Positions 9,368 to 17,939 of a stretch of 64,000 nucleotides of DNA are shown piece after piece. The position numbers were made by a program, and so were the translations under genes. Within the stretch, counting starts at the first letter, position 1. Each line of letters opens with the position of its first letter. This stretch comes from an uncultured Alphaproteobacteria bacterium (GTDB lineage: Bacteria > Pseudomonadota > Alphaproteobacteria > HIMB59 > GCA-002718135), in the NCBI GenBank assembly GCA_902572735.1, contig CACGGX010000006.1, forward strand, positions 1 through 64,000, written 5' to 3'. The notes below the pieces were generated by a model, which searched no databases, had not been told where the DNA came from, and saw only the letters and a list, made by a program, of their open reading frames with translations.

Positions 9368-10366
9368 ATGCTTTCATTTATATTCAGAAGAATTCTTTAT
9401 TCAATTCCATTACTGTTCGTAATCAGTATTATAATTTTTTTTATTATTGAATTACCGCCTGGTGATTATGCAACATGGTATGTTAGCCAAACTAAAGCTT
9501 TAGCAAATATTACACAAGAACAAGCTTTAGAACTAACAATAATGTTGAGAGAAAAATACGGACTTAATGAACCATTAGTAATAAGATATTTCAATTGGAT
9601 TAAAAATATTGTTTTAAATTTCGATTTTGGTTTTTCCATGCATTACAACAAACCTGTCAGTGAAATGTTAGGTGATAGATTACCTCGAACTCTAGTAATA
9701 GCATTAATTTGTCATTTTTTTGCTACAACTATAGGTGTTTTTATAGGAATTTATGCTGCAAAAAATCAAAATAAGTTAGGTGATAATGTAGCTACTATAT
9801 TCGCTTTTTTAGGAATGACCATTCCACGTTTCTTTCTAGCATTACTAATTATGTATTGGTTAGCAATTGTTCTAAATTCAGACAACACTGGATCAATGTA
9901 CTCTCCATACTACGCTGTTCAACCAATGTCTTTTGCAAAACTATGGAATGGCATACTTCATATTTGGCCAATATTTGTCATCGCAATAATCGGAGGTCTT
10001 GCCTATAATATGAGAGTTATGCGTGGAAATTTATTAGATGTAATGCGTATGCAATATATTGAAACAGCAAGAGCAAAAGGTTTGTCTGAAAATCAAACAT
10101 TGTACCGTCATGCAGTACCAAATGCTTTGCATCCCCTTGTAATGTTTCAGGGTATTGCTTTACCATATATGCTAATGGGAGAACTAGAAGCTGCGATCGT
10201 TTTATCTATTCCAACTGCAGGACCACTTTTAGTAGAATCTATTCAAAGACAAGACACTTATACCACTGCAGCAATTTTATTTTGCTTAACAGTAATATTA
10301 ATTATTGGAAATATTATTGCTGATATTTTGCTAGCAATTTTAGATCCTCGAGTAAGACAGAATTAA
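9368..10366 (+). CDS. ABC transporter permease, DppB/OppB type
   Basis: This 332-residue inner-membrane permease is of the dipeptide/oligopeptide (now partly oligosaccharide) class. The start MLSFIFRRILYSIPLLFVIS is the usual first membrane helix of DppB-like proteins. The cytoplasmic EAA loop that docks the ATPase is visible as YIETARAKGL followed by HAVPNALHPL. About six hydrophobic segments can be counted. It follows the binding-protein gene after a hairpin. The second permease follows after 5 bp, so the importer genes form one operon. It pairs with the next gene to form the membrane channel. Confidence 0.9.
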   Translation: MLSFIFRRILYSIPLLFVISIIIFFIIELPPGDYATWYVSQTKALANITQEQALELTIMLREKYGLNEPLVIRYFNWIKNIVLNFDFGFSMHYNKPVSEMLGDRLPRTLVIALICHFFATTIGVFIGIYAAKNQNKLGDNVATIFAFLGMTIPRFFLALLIMYWLAIVLNSDNTGSMYSPYYAVQPMSFAKLWNGILHIWPIFVIAIIGGLAYNMRVMRGNLLDVMRMQYIETARAKGLSENQTLYRHAVPNALHPLVMFQGIALPYMLMGELEAAIVLSIPTAGPLLVESIQRQDTYTTAAILFCLTVILIIGNIIADILLAILDPRVRQN

Positions 10367-10371
10367 ATATT

Positions 10372-11475
10372 ATGGAAACAACTTCAAACTTACAAAATTC
10401 ATATTTTTCACTAGTAAGAAAAAGATTTTTGAAAAACAGAGTTGGAATATTAGGCTTAATTTTTGTAGGCTTTCTTATTTTCTCTGCTGTTTTTGCAGAT
10501 TTTTTATCTCCATATGATCCAGCAGCAAGAGATAGTGATAGAGTTTTTTATCCTCCTCAGGGAATACATTTCTTTGATGAGGATAATAATTTTTCGTTAA
10601 GACCTTTCGCTTATGGTTTTACTGAAGGATTTGATCCTGACACATATCTTCCAATAATGGAGATTGATTATACTCAAAAAAACTATCTTTATTTTTTTAC
10701 TAGAGGATGGGAATATAAGTTTCTAGGCTTAAATTTGGACTTACATTTATTTACTACTAAAGAAGGGTCTAAAGTTTTTTTTATTGGATCAGACGCCTAT
10801 GGAAGGGATATGTTATCAAGAATTTTTAAGGGAAGTAGGGTAACGCTATTATTCGCTCTCATAGTTGTAAGTATAACAACTTTTATTGGTATTTTAGTTG
10901 GAATTAGCTCAGGTTATTTTTCAGGAAAATTTGATATAGCTTCACAAAGAGTTACGGAACTTGCTTTAGCTTTTCCAGATCTACCTTTGTATTTATCCTT
11001 GGTAGCAATTCTTCCAAGGCAAATGGATCCATTTTTAATTTTTATCTTCATGGCATTTATTTTATCCTCTTTACGGTGGGCTCAATTATCAAGAGAGGTC
11101 CGGGGAAAAACCCTTTCTTTAAGAAGATTAGACTATATTAAAGCAGCTGAAGCTTTAGGCTCCAATGATCTAAGAATTATTTATAGACATCTACTTCCTA
11201 ATGTAACAAGTCACGTTATAGTAAGTGTTTCTTTATTGATACCTTCTGTAATTTTGACAGAAAGTTTTTTTAGCTTTTTAGGCTTAGGCATTCAATCTCC
11301 ATTTGTTAGTTGGGGTCTTCAATTAAATTCTGCTCAAGATATGCGAACAATTGGAAGTTATCCATGGGTTTTAAGTCCTGTCTTTGCAATTTTAATTTCA
11401 GTTTTAGGATTTAATGCTCTTGGTGATGCTTTACGCGATGCAATTGATCCATATGCAACAACAACAAAAAAATAA
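10372..11475 (+). CDS. ABC transporter permease, DppC/OppC type
   Basis: This is the second channel subunit (367 residues). The first membrane helix (VGILGLIFVGFLIFSAVFADFLSPYDP) is of the DppC type. About 90 residues of hydrophilic sequence then precede IGSDAYGRDMLSRIFKGSR, the conserved entry to the transport domain. That periplasmic segment is longer than in E. coli DppC, as in carbohydrate-linked homologues of this class. The EAA loop reads YIKAAEALGSND with HLLPNV after it. The ATG lies 5 bp after the previous stop, and the 3' end overlaps the ATPase gene by one base (TAATG). Confidence 0.9.
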   Translation: METTSNLQNSYFSLVRKRFLKNRVGILGLIFVGFLIFSAVFADFLSPYDPAARDSDRVFYPPQGIHFFDEDNNFSLRPFAYGFTEGFDPDTYLPIMEIDYTQKNYLYFFTRGWEYKFLGLNLDLHLFTTKEGSKVFFIGSDAYGRDMLSRIFKGSRVTLLFALIVVSITTFIGILVGISSGYFSGKFDIASQRVTELALAFPDLPLYLSLVAILPRQMDPFLIFIFMAFILSSLRWAQLSREVRGKTLSLRRLDYIKAAEALGSNDLRIIYRHLLPNVTSHVIVSVSLLIPSVILTESFFSFLGLGIQSPFVSWGLQLNSAQDMRTIGSYPWVLSPVFAILISVLGFNALGDALRDAIDPYATTTKK

Positions 11476-13097
11476 TGACCAATCTTGTTGAAATTGAAAA
11501 TCTTCAAGTAAAGTTTAATACAGATAGTGGTGAAGTAAATGCAGTGAATGGCATATCCTTTAATATTAAAAAGGGTGAAACATTAGCACTAGTAGGAGAG
11601 AGTGGGTCAGGTAAATCTGTTACTGCTAGAGGAATTATTCGATTACTTGCAGAAAATGCAATCATATCTGATCAAACATCAATAAAGTTTAATGGTACAA
11701 ATATAAATTCTTATTCTGAAAAAGAGTATCAAAATATTAGAGGAAAAAATATTTCAATGATTTTTCAAGAACCAATGAGTTCTCTAAATCCAATATATAC
11801 AATTGAAAACCAAATTAGTGAGGTTTTAAAAATTCATGGAAAATTTTCAGATAAAGAACTCAAAGAAAAATGTCTTGAATTACTCAAACAAGTTCAAATT
11901 CCAGAACCAGAGTCTAGATTATCACAGTATCCTCATCAATTGTCAGGAGGACAAAGACAAAGAATTATGATTGCTATCGCCATAGCTAATAATCCAGATT
12001 TACTTATTGCAGATGAGCCAACTACTGCTCTTGATGTTACCGTTCAAACAGAGATACTTAAATTACTTCAAAGTCTTCAACAAAAATATCAAATGTCCAT
12101 TTTATTTATTACTCATGATCTGACTATTGTCAGACAAATAAGTGATAGAGTTTGTGTAATGTATAATGGAAAAATTAAAGAAACAGGCATTACAAAAGAA
12201 ATTTTTGAAAATCCAAAAGATGATTATACAAAACATTTATTGTCATCAGAGCCAGAAGAAAGAGATTTACATTATGATAAAAATGGAAGAAGCATCCTTT
12301 CAGGAGAAAATCTTAATGTAACATTTAATACTAAAGTAAAAGTATCAGGTAGAAATAAAGTTTTATCAATTAACGCTGTAAATAATATCAGTCTCGATCT
12401 TAAAGAAGGTGAGACTCTTGGAATTGTTGGCGAAAGTGGATCTGGTAAAACTACTTTAGGTCAAACATTATTAAGGTTAGTTGATAGAGAATCTAACACA
12501 GATGTAGAAGGTGAAATTAAGTTTTTTGATGATCGAATTGACCGTTTATCTCGAAAGCAATTTAAGCCATTTAGAAATCAAATGCAGATAGTTTTTCAAG
12601 ATCCATATGCATCTTTAAATCCACGATTGTCTGTTAAACAAATTATAGAAGAGGGATTAATTGTAGCACTTAATATGAAAGATAAAAACGAACGGCTAAA
12701 TAAAATTGAAAACATAATGAGTGAAGTTGGTTTAGAACCTAGCTCCATGCTTAGATTTCCTCATGAGTTTTCTGGAGGCCAAAGACAAAGAATAGCTATA
12801 GCAAGATCATTTGTCTTAAATCCAAAATTTGTCTTATTGGATGAGCCAACATCTGCTCTTGATTTATCTATTCAAAAACAAATTCTAGAACTATTACTTC
12901 AACTCCAAAAAAATCACAAAACTACTTATATTTTTATCAGTCATGATTTAAGAGTTATTAGATCAATAAGCCACAATTTAATCGTTATGAAAGATGGTTC
13001 GATTCTAGAACAAGGTGTGGCAAAAAATATATTAACCAACCCTCAGAATGATTATACAAAGAATTTAATAAAATCTGCTTTTGATATTATTTATTAA
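11475..13097 (+). CDS. Fused double-domain ABC ATPase, DppD-DppF type
   Basis: The 540-residue protein carries two complete ATP-binding cassettes that are separate DppD and DppF proteins in E. coli. The first has a Walker A GESGSGKS at residues 41-48, signature LSGGQRQR, Walker B LLIADEP and switch His in THD. The second has GESGSGKT near residue 320, signature FSGGQRQR, Walker B LLDEP and SHD. It would energise the importer formed by the two preceding permeases. The start overlaps the permease stop by one base and the stop overlaps the halogenase-family start (TAATG), so all are translationally coupled. Confidence 0.93.
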   Translation: MTNLVEIENLQVKFNTDSGEVNAVNGISFNIKKGETLALVGESGSGKSVTARGIIRLLAENAIISDQTSIKFNGTNINSYSEKEYQNIRGKNISMIFQEPMSSLNPIYTIENQISEVLKIHGKFSDKELKEKCLELLKQVQIPEPESRLSQYPHQLSGGQRQRIMIAIAIANNPDLLIADEPTTALDVTVQTEILKLLQSLQQKYQMSILFITHDLTIVRQISDRVCVMYNGKIKETGITKEIFENPKDDYTKHLLSSEPEERDLHYDKNGRSILSGENLNVTFNTKVKVSGRNKVLSINAVNNISLDLKEGETLGIVGESGSGKTTLGQTLLRLVDRESNTDVEGEIKFFDDRIDRLSRKQFKPFRNQMQIVFQDPYASLNPRLSVKQIIEEGLIVALNMKDKNERLNKIENIMSEVGLEPSSMLRFPHEFSGGQRQRIAIARSFVLNPKFVLLDEPTSALDLSIQKQILELLLQLQKNHKTTYIFISHDLRVIRSISHNLIVMKDGSILEQGVAKNILTNPQNDYTKNLIKSAFDIIY

Positions 13098-14623
13098 TGA
13101 GGAAATTAAAAAACGTAACTATCCTAGGCGCAGGCACCGCCGGTTGGATTTCTGCATATATTCTAAGTGATTTTTTTTACACAAATAAACAAAATGTAAA
13201 AGTAACAATTGTTGATCCTTCAAGCATTCCTATAATTGGTGTTGGAGAAGGAACAACCGGAATATTTTATGATTTTTTAAAAAGATATAATTTAGATGAA
13301 CTAGACTTTTTAAGAGAAACAAAAGCTACTCTAAAATTTGGGATTGTTCATAAAGACTGGAAAGAATTAAATCATCAATATTATGGACCAATTGATGACC
13401 CACATTTGTTAGCATCTAAAAAAGACCCTGAAGATTTTGAATATTTAAATGTTTATGCAGTTGCTGCAGGTCGATCTGTTGCTGATGTGCATTTACACAC
13501 AAAACTAATGGAAACAAATAAAGTTCCTTTCAATCTTGAAAATAGCAGACCCGATTTAAAAAGCCCTTTTTTCTATGCTTATCATTTTGATAATCATCTT
13601 GTTGGAAATTATTTAAGAAAAAGATCAAAAAATATAGAGATTCTTGATGAAGTCTATACGCATGCTTCATTAAATGAAAATGGAGAAATTGAAAAACTTC
13701 ATTTTGAAAGTGGTAAAGAAATTGAAACTGATTTAGTTTTAGATTGTACAGGGTTCAGAAAACTTCTCATAAATAAACTTTATAATGTTGGATGGAAATC
13801 TTATCAAAAAAATTTACCAGTAAATAGAGCTATGCCTTTCTTTTTAAAATTAGATGAAAAAAATATTAGTAATTATACTTTAGCTTGGGCGCAAAAAAAT
13901 GGTTGGATGTGGCAAATACCAACACAAGAGAGAATTGGTGCTGGTTATGTATATTGTGATGAATTTACTAGTCCGGAAGAAGCTAAAATTGAAATAGAGA
14001 AAGTCTTAGGTCATGAAATAGAGCCAAGAAACGATATAAAATTTACTTCGGGTAGAATAGAGAAATCATGGGTAAAAAATTGTATTGCCATAGGATTAGC
14101 TTCCGGCTTTCTTGAGCCATTAGAAGCTACTTCAATTCACAGTACTCTGATACAAATGATATTGTTTGCAACTGATTATCTCAAAGAAGAAATGGATTTT
14201 AACAATGAAAAAATAATGGATGAATTTAATGATAGAGTTGGACGTCAGTTTGATGATTTTATGATCTTTCTTAATACTCATTATGTGTCCAATAGAGATG
14301 ATAGTGATTTTTGGAAATATGTTAAAAATGAATGTATTCACGAAGACACTTTAAACCTCATTAATAAATGGAAAAATCAATTACCTAGGATGAGTGATTT
14401 TGAATTATATCTTTCAGGCCTTCCTCATGTTCAATCACAACTTTATTATCCTGTTTTAGATGGCCTAGGTTTACTCCAAAAAGATGTTGCAAGGGAAGAA
14501 ATGAATAATTTTAATTTAAAGCCCTTTGCAAGAGATGAATATAAAAGATTTAATGATCAGTATGATGATCAAATGAAAAGATTCATAAAGCACAATGATT
14601 ATTTAGAATATGCATCACTTTGA
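13097..14623 (+). CDS. Flavin-dependent tryptophan-halogenase-family protein
   Basis: This 508-residue protein belongs to the tryptophan halogenase (PrnA-like) family. These enzymes use FADH2, O2 and halide to halogenate an activated carbon; many homologues have unknown substrates. The FAD motif GAGTAG is at residues 11-16. The lysine that carries the haloamine is matched by Lys80 (ATLKFG), the halogenase motif WxWxIP by WMWQIP at 270-275, and the catalytic Glu by Glu343 in EPLEATS. All expected active-site elements are present. The start overlaps the ATPase stop by one base, making it the last gene of a sugar-importer operon, which is odd for a halogenase. No flavin reductase gene lies nearby. 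The substrate is unknown, and action on tryptophan is not implied. Confidence 0.82.
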   Translation: MRKLKNVTILGAGTAGWISAYILSDFFYTNKQNVKVTIVDPSSIPIIGVGEGTTGIFYDFLKRYNLDELDFLRETKATLKFGIVHKDWKELNHQYYGPIDDPHLLASKKDPEDFEYLNVYAVAAGRSVADVHLHTKLMETNKVPFNLENSRPDLKSPFFYAYHFDNHLVGNYLRKRSKNIEILDEVYTHASLNENGEIEKLHFESGKEIETDLVLDCTGFRKLLINKLYNVGWKSYQKNLPVNRAMPFFLKLDEKNISNYTLAWAQKNGWMWQIPTQERIGAGYVYCDEFTSPEEAKIEIEKVLGHEIEPRNDIKFTSGRIEKSWVKNCIAIGLASGFLEPLEATSIHSTLIQMILFATDYLKEEMDFNNEKIMDEFNDRVGRQFDDFMIFLNTHYVSNRDDSDFWKYVKNECIHEDTLNLINKWKNQLPRMSDFELYLSGLPHVQSQLYYPVLDGLGLLQKDVAREEMNNFNLKPFARDEYKRFNDQYDDQMKRFIKHNDYLEYASL

Positions 14624-14672
14624 TAAATTAAAGCTTAATATTCATTTATTTTACATGTATAGGCAATAATTA

Positions 14673-14749
14673 GGGCTCTTAGCTCAGTTGGTTAGAGCGC
14701 CCCGCTCATAACGGGGTGGTCCGGGGTTCAAGTCCCTGAGGGCCCACCA
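14673..14749 (+). tRNA. tRNA with CAU anticodon, probably tRNA-Ile2 (lysidine type)
   Basis: The 77-nt cloverleaf includes an encoded CCA. The acceptor stem is GGGCTCT with AGGGCCC (one T-G pair), the D arm AGCTCAGTTGGTTAGAGC, the anticodon stem CCCCG/CGGGG with loop CTCATAA (anticodon CAT), and the T loop TTCAAGT. The first pair is G-C, so it is not the initiator. CTTAGCTCAGT at the start and GGTTCAAGTCC with AGGGCC at the 3' end resemble E. coli tRNA-Ile2, whose C34 is modified to lysidine to read AUA. An elongator tRNA-Met is the alternative. The last 22 bases lie within the 3' end of the convergent transporter gene. Confidence 0.92.
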
Positions 14750-15861
14750 TTTAATTTTGTTGAAAAGTTAAATATAGTAAATATTAAAAAGAAAATTACA
14801 CCAAATATGATTAAAAAATAATTGATATTAAAGCTTATTAAAGTACCAATGATAGTTGGACCAACAAAGGAACCAATATTTTCACATATACTATAACTTG
14901 CTACTCCAAAAACAATTAAATGGCTTTTTAAATTAGTGTTAATTAAATTGAAATTAATAAGGAATAAACTTCCTATAGATAAATAAAAAATAAAAGTAAA
15001 AAAAATGATACTAAAATAATTTTCTGTAAAAAAGAAAATAATTAAACCAGCAATGGAAATTAAGCAGAATATATTTAGAATTAAAACTTTGCTAATTTTA
15101 TCTATTAATTTTCCTATTAATGGAAAGATTAATAACACTAACATTCCTGAAGTAAAATTAATTCTTCCAACATCTTTATCTGTAAAACCTTTTTCAATTA
15201 AGAATGATGGAAAAAGAGAACTCCAACCTGCATCACTAATTCCTAAAAAAAATACACAAATTAAAATAAATTTAATATTATTAATCACATTATAAGATAA
15301 TGAAAACTCAACCTTTTCAACTTTCGTTAAGAGTATGCTCGATTTAGAAACAAAAACTGGTAAAAATTGAAATACAATAAGCAGTATAGCGATTACATAA
15401 CTTAAATAATTAACTCCATTAAATGCAATAATAAGAGAGCCCAGTATTGCTCCAAATCCCGCACTAGACCAAAACAAAGAAATATAAAAACCTGATTTAT
15501 TTTTAAATTCTGAACTAATATATGTTTCAATTGTCAAAAAATTGATATGATTTGTAAATCCCATGACAAATGTAATAATCACAATAGTGAAAATGCTGAA
15601 TTGAAAAAATAAAAGTAAAAAAAATAATAATTGAATTAAAATAGAACAAATTAAAGTAAAAAATAAACTATACTTTTCTCTAATAATATTATGCAAAAAT
15701 GAAGAAACAATAACTCCAAGTGCAAAAAAGGACAAAGAAAAACCAATTAAAGATTCATTATAATTTTTTAATTTAAGATCTATTGCTAGAGTAGAAGATA
15801 GAAAACTTGCTGCAAGAGCAAAAGAAAATATGATTGTCGAATAATTAATAATATTCCTCAT
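14728..15861 (-). CDS. MFS-type transporter
   Basis: This 377-residue protein is hydrophobic throughout, with about 11-12 membrane helices and a Lys/Glu-rich loop in the middle (SSILLTKVEKVEF), the pattern of a major facilitator superfamily carrier. GKLIDKISK resembles a weak MFS motif A. It could be a sugar or small-molecule exporter or importer; nothing fixes the substrate. The last seven or eight codons (about LNGGPSGT) are read from the antisense of a tRNA gene, so the C-terminus may be a chance extension into the tRNA. It starts 47 bp from, and divergent to, the aldolase gene. Confidence 0.72.
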   Translation of the reverse strand: MRNIINYSTIIFSFALAASFLSSTLAIDLKLKNYNESLIGFSLSFFALGVIVSSFLHNIIREKYSLFFTLICSILIQLLFFLLLFFQFSIFTIVIITFVMGFTNHINFLTIETYISSEFKNKSGFYISLFWSSAGFGAILGSLIIAFNGVNYLSYVIAILLIVFQFLPVFVSKSSILLTKVEKVEFSLSYNVINNIKFILICVFFLGISDAGWSSLFPSFLIEKGFTDKDVGRINFTSGMLVLLIFPLIGKLIDKISKVLILNIFCLISIAGLIIFFFTENYFSIIFFTFIFYLSIGSLFLINFNLINTNLKSHLIVFGVASYSICENIGSFVGPTIIGTLISFNINYFLIIFGVIFFLIFTIFNFSTKLNGGPSGT

Positions 15862-15908
15862 TATTTTCTTGAATAATCTTTTTATACAATTAATAAAGCC
15901 TTAAATAG

Positions 15909-16973
15909 ATGGCATTAATTTCACTAAGACAACTTTTGGATCACGCTGCAGAGAATAATTACGGTGTACCAGCATTTAATGTAAATAACCTGGAAGCGAT
16001 CAGGGCTATAATGGAAGGGGCTAAAGAGTTAAATAGCCCAGTTATTTTGCAAGCTTCTGGAGCAGCAAGAAAATACGCTGGCCCCATTTTTGTTAAAAAA
16101 TTAGTAGAAGCCGCAATGGACGAATTTTCAGACATTCCAACTGTTTTACATCAAGATCATGGTGGATCTCCATCAGATTGCAAAAATTGTATCGAACTTG
16201 GATTTACTTCTGTCATGATGGATGGCTCCTTAATGGATGATCAAAAAACACCTTCAGATTTTGATTATAACGTTAGAGTTACCAAAGAAACAACTGATAT
16301 GGCGCATGCCTTAGGTGTTTCCGTTGAAGGAGAAATTGGATGCTTAGGTTCTTTGGAAACTGGAACTGGGGAAAAAGAAGATGGTGTTGGTGCAGAAGGC
16401 AAACTTGATCATGATCAACTTTTAACAGATCCAGATGAGGCATCAGATTTTGTTAAGGCAACTAATGTAGATGCATTAGCTATTGCTATTGGAACGAGTC
16501 ATGGAGCTTATAAATTTTCTCGACCACCTACAGGTGATATTTTAGCAATTGATAGAATTAAAGAAATACATTCAAGACTTCCAAACACTCATTTAGTTAT
16601 GCATGGATCATCTTCTGTTCCTCAAGATTTAATAAAAACTATTAACGAATATGGTGGAAAAATAAAAGAAACATACGGTGTACCTGTGTCTGAAATTCAA
16701 GAAGGAATTAAACATGGTGTTCGAAAAGTAAATGTTGATACAGACTTAAGACTGGCAGCTACAGCTGCAGTAAGAAAATATTTCCATGAAAACCCATCTC
16801 AATTTGATCCTAGAAAATATTTATTACTTTCAAAAGACGCTATGAAAGAAGTTGTAAAAAGCAGACTTCAAGAGTTTGGAACTGCAGGAAATGCTTCATC
16901 TATAAACTCAATTTCTTTAGGTGAAATGTCAAAAAAATATAAATCTGGTGAATTTAAAGCTATTATCAATTAG
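15909..16973 (+). CDS. fba: Class II fructose-bisphosphate aldolase (CbbA/Fba type)
   Basis: This 354-residue zinc-dependent aldolase reversibly splits fructose 1,6-bisphosphate into dihydroxyacetone phosphate and glyceraldehyde 3-phosphate. The active-site motif HQDHG is at 81-85, with Asp83 as the catalytic residue and His84 as zinc ligand. [31 protein letters not shown] and [11 protein letters not shown] are all standard for the longer class II A/CbbA group. The length matches the family. It stands first in a run of same-strand genes with a dioxygenase and a sugar importer, and so links imported sugar to glycolysis or gluconeogenesis. Confidence 0.95.
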   Translation: MALISLRQLLDHAAENNYGVPAFNVNNLEAIRAIMEGAKELNSPVILQASGAARKYAGPIFVKKLVEAAMDEFSDIPTVLHQDHGGSPSDCKNCIELGFTSVMMDGSLMDDQKTPSDFDYNVRVTKETTDMAHALGVSVEGEIGCLGSLETGTGEKEDGVGAEGKLDHDQLLTDPDEASDFVKATNVDALAIAIGTSHGAYKFSRPPTGDILAIDRIKEIHSRLPNTHLVMHGSSSVPQDLIKTINEYGGKIKETYGVPVSEIQEGIKHGVRKVNVDTDLRLAATAAVRKYFHENPSQFDPRKYLLLSKDAMKEVVKSRLQEFGTAGNASSINSISLGEMSKKYKSGEFKAIIN

Positions 16974-17018
16974 CATTTTATTATTGAAAAAAATTATTTT
17001 TTAATCCAAAATATAAAT

Positions 17019-17846
17019 ATGAAAAAAGTTTCACAGCTTGATGAATATTTATTTGATTTAAATGGATATTTACTAATTGAAAATGCTTTAAGTAAAAAAG
17101 AATTAAAAGATCTTAATAATATTCTAGATAAATTAAAAAATTTAAAACATAAAGAATGGGCAGGCTATGTTCATGGACACAATTACGGTGGTAAGGAAGG
17201 TTTAAATCTTCAACAAATTTATGAAGCTGGAAAACCCTTTGAAAAATTAATTGATCATCCTTCATGGATAAATCATATGCTTCATTTTGTTGGAGGAAAA
17301 GATACATTTGATCAACATCATGGACCATTATTTATCGATGAAAATTTTGCGAACATTAGAGGGCAGGGAGAAGCTATTGGAATTCATTCTGGTGCTCACG
17401 AAGGAACTCAAAGAGGTCATTATAGATTTGAAAATGGAAAATTTCACTGCGGACAAATTAATATTTTGCTAGCTCTGAATGATATAGGCCCAGGTGATGG
17501 CGGCACAGTCATTATTCCTTCATCACATAAATCAAATTTACGTCATCCAGAGTTTGATAAAAATGTTATGAAAAAGGGTAAAGTTACATCAGCTGATAAT
17601 ATGACAGCTTCAAAAGAAATTTATTTAAAAGCTGGAGACGGACTATTATTTGTAGATTCACTTTGTCATGGTTCTGCAAAAAGAACAAATAAAGGAGAAA
17701 GAAGAATTGTTGTTTACAGATATGGGCCTTCTTGGGGTTTTTTTAGACACCCTTATCGACCTTCAAAAAAACTACTTTCAAATCTCACTGAATTTCAAAA
17801 AAAAATAGTAATGCCTCACGAGCAAGTGCTTTCACCAAATAACTAA
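17019..17846 (+). CDS. PhyH-family dioxygenase-like protein
   Basis: This 275-residue protein belongs to the phytanoyl-CoA dioxygenase family: GPGDGGTVIIPSSHKSN, the LKAGDGLLFVDSLCHGSA strand with the distal His217, and the 2-oxoglutarate-type Arg in GERRIVVYR are all recognisable. The proximal HxD iron motif is not obvious; the corresponding stretch is GIHSGAHEG (His123, His127, Glu128). The metal site may therefore differ from that of the gene at 4919-5659, to which it is only distantly similar. It lies 45 bp after the aldolase gene and 93 bp before a sugar-binding-protein gene, all on one strand. Its substrate is unknown. Confidence 0.75.
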   Translation: MKKVSQLDEYLFDLNGYLLIENALSKKELKDLNNILDKLKNLKHKEWAGYVHGHNYGGKEGLNLQQIYEAGKPFEKLIDHPSWINHMLHFVGGKDTFDQHHGPLFIDENFANIRGQGEAIGIHSGAHEGTQRGHYRFENGKFHCGQINILLALNDIGPGDGGTVIIPSSHKSNLRHPEFDKNVMKKGKVTSADNMTASKEIYLKAGDGLLFVDSLCHGSAKRTNKGERRIVVYRYGPSWGFFRHPYRPSKKLLSNLTEFQKKIVMPHEQVLSPNN

Positions 17847-17939
17847 AAAAACAAGATTATTTAATAGTTAAATACATTTTTTTTATCTTGATTTTTCGAT
17901 CAATTTAACTTTTAAAAGATATATTAAAGGGAGGAATAG

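Noticed and set aside
7269-13097. Dipeptide/oligopeptide transporter (DppABCDF)
   Set aside because: The fold is that of the Dpp class, but the large binding protein, long periplasmic loop of the second permease, fused ATPase and flanking GH4 genes favour an oligosaccharide substrate; dpp gene symbols were not used.
17880-17905. TTGAT-N6-ATCAA inverted repeat before the sugar-binding-protein gene at 17940 as an operator or terminator
   Set aside because: Only 5 bp arms in AT-rich DNA, no match to the AAAACGTTTT operators and no T run; chance is a fair explanation.
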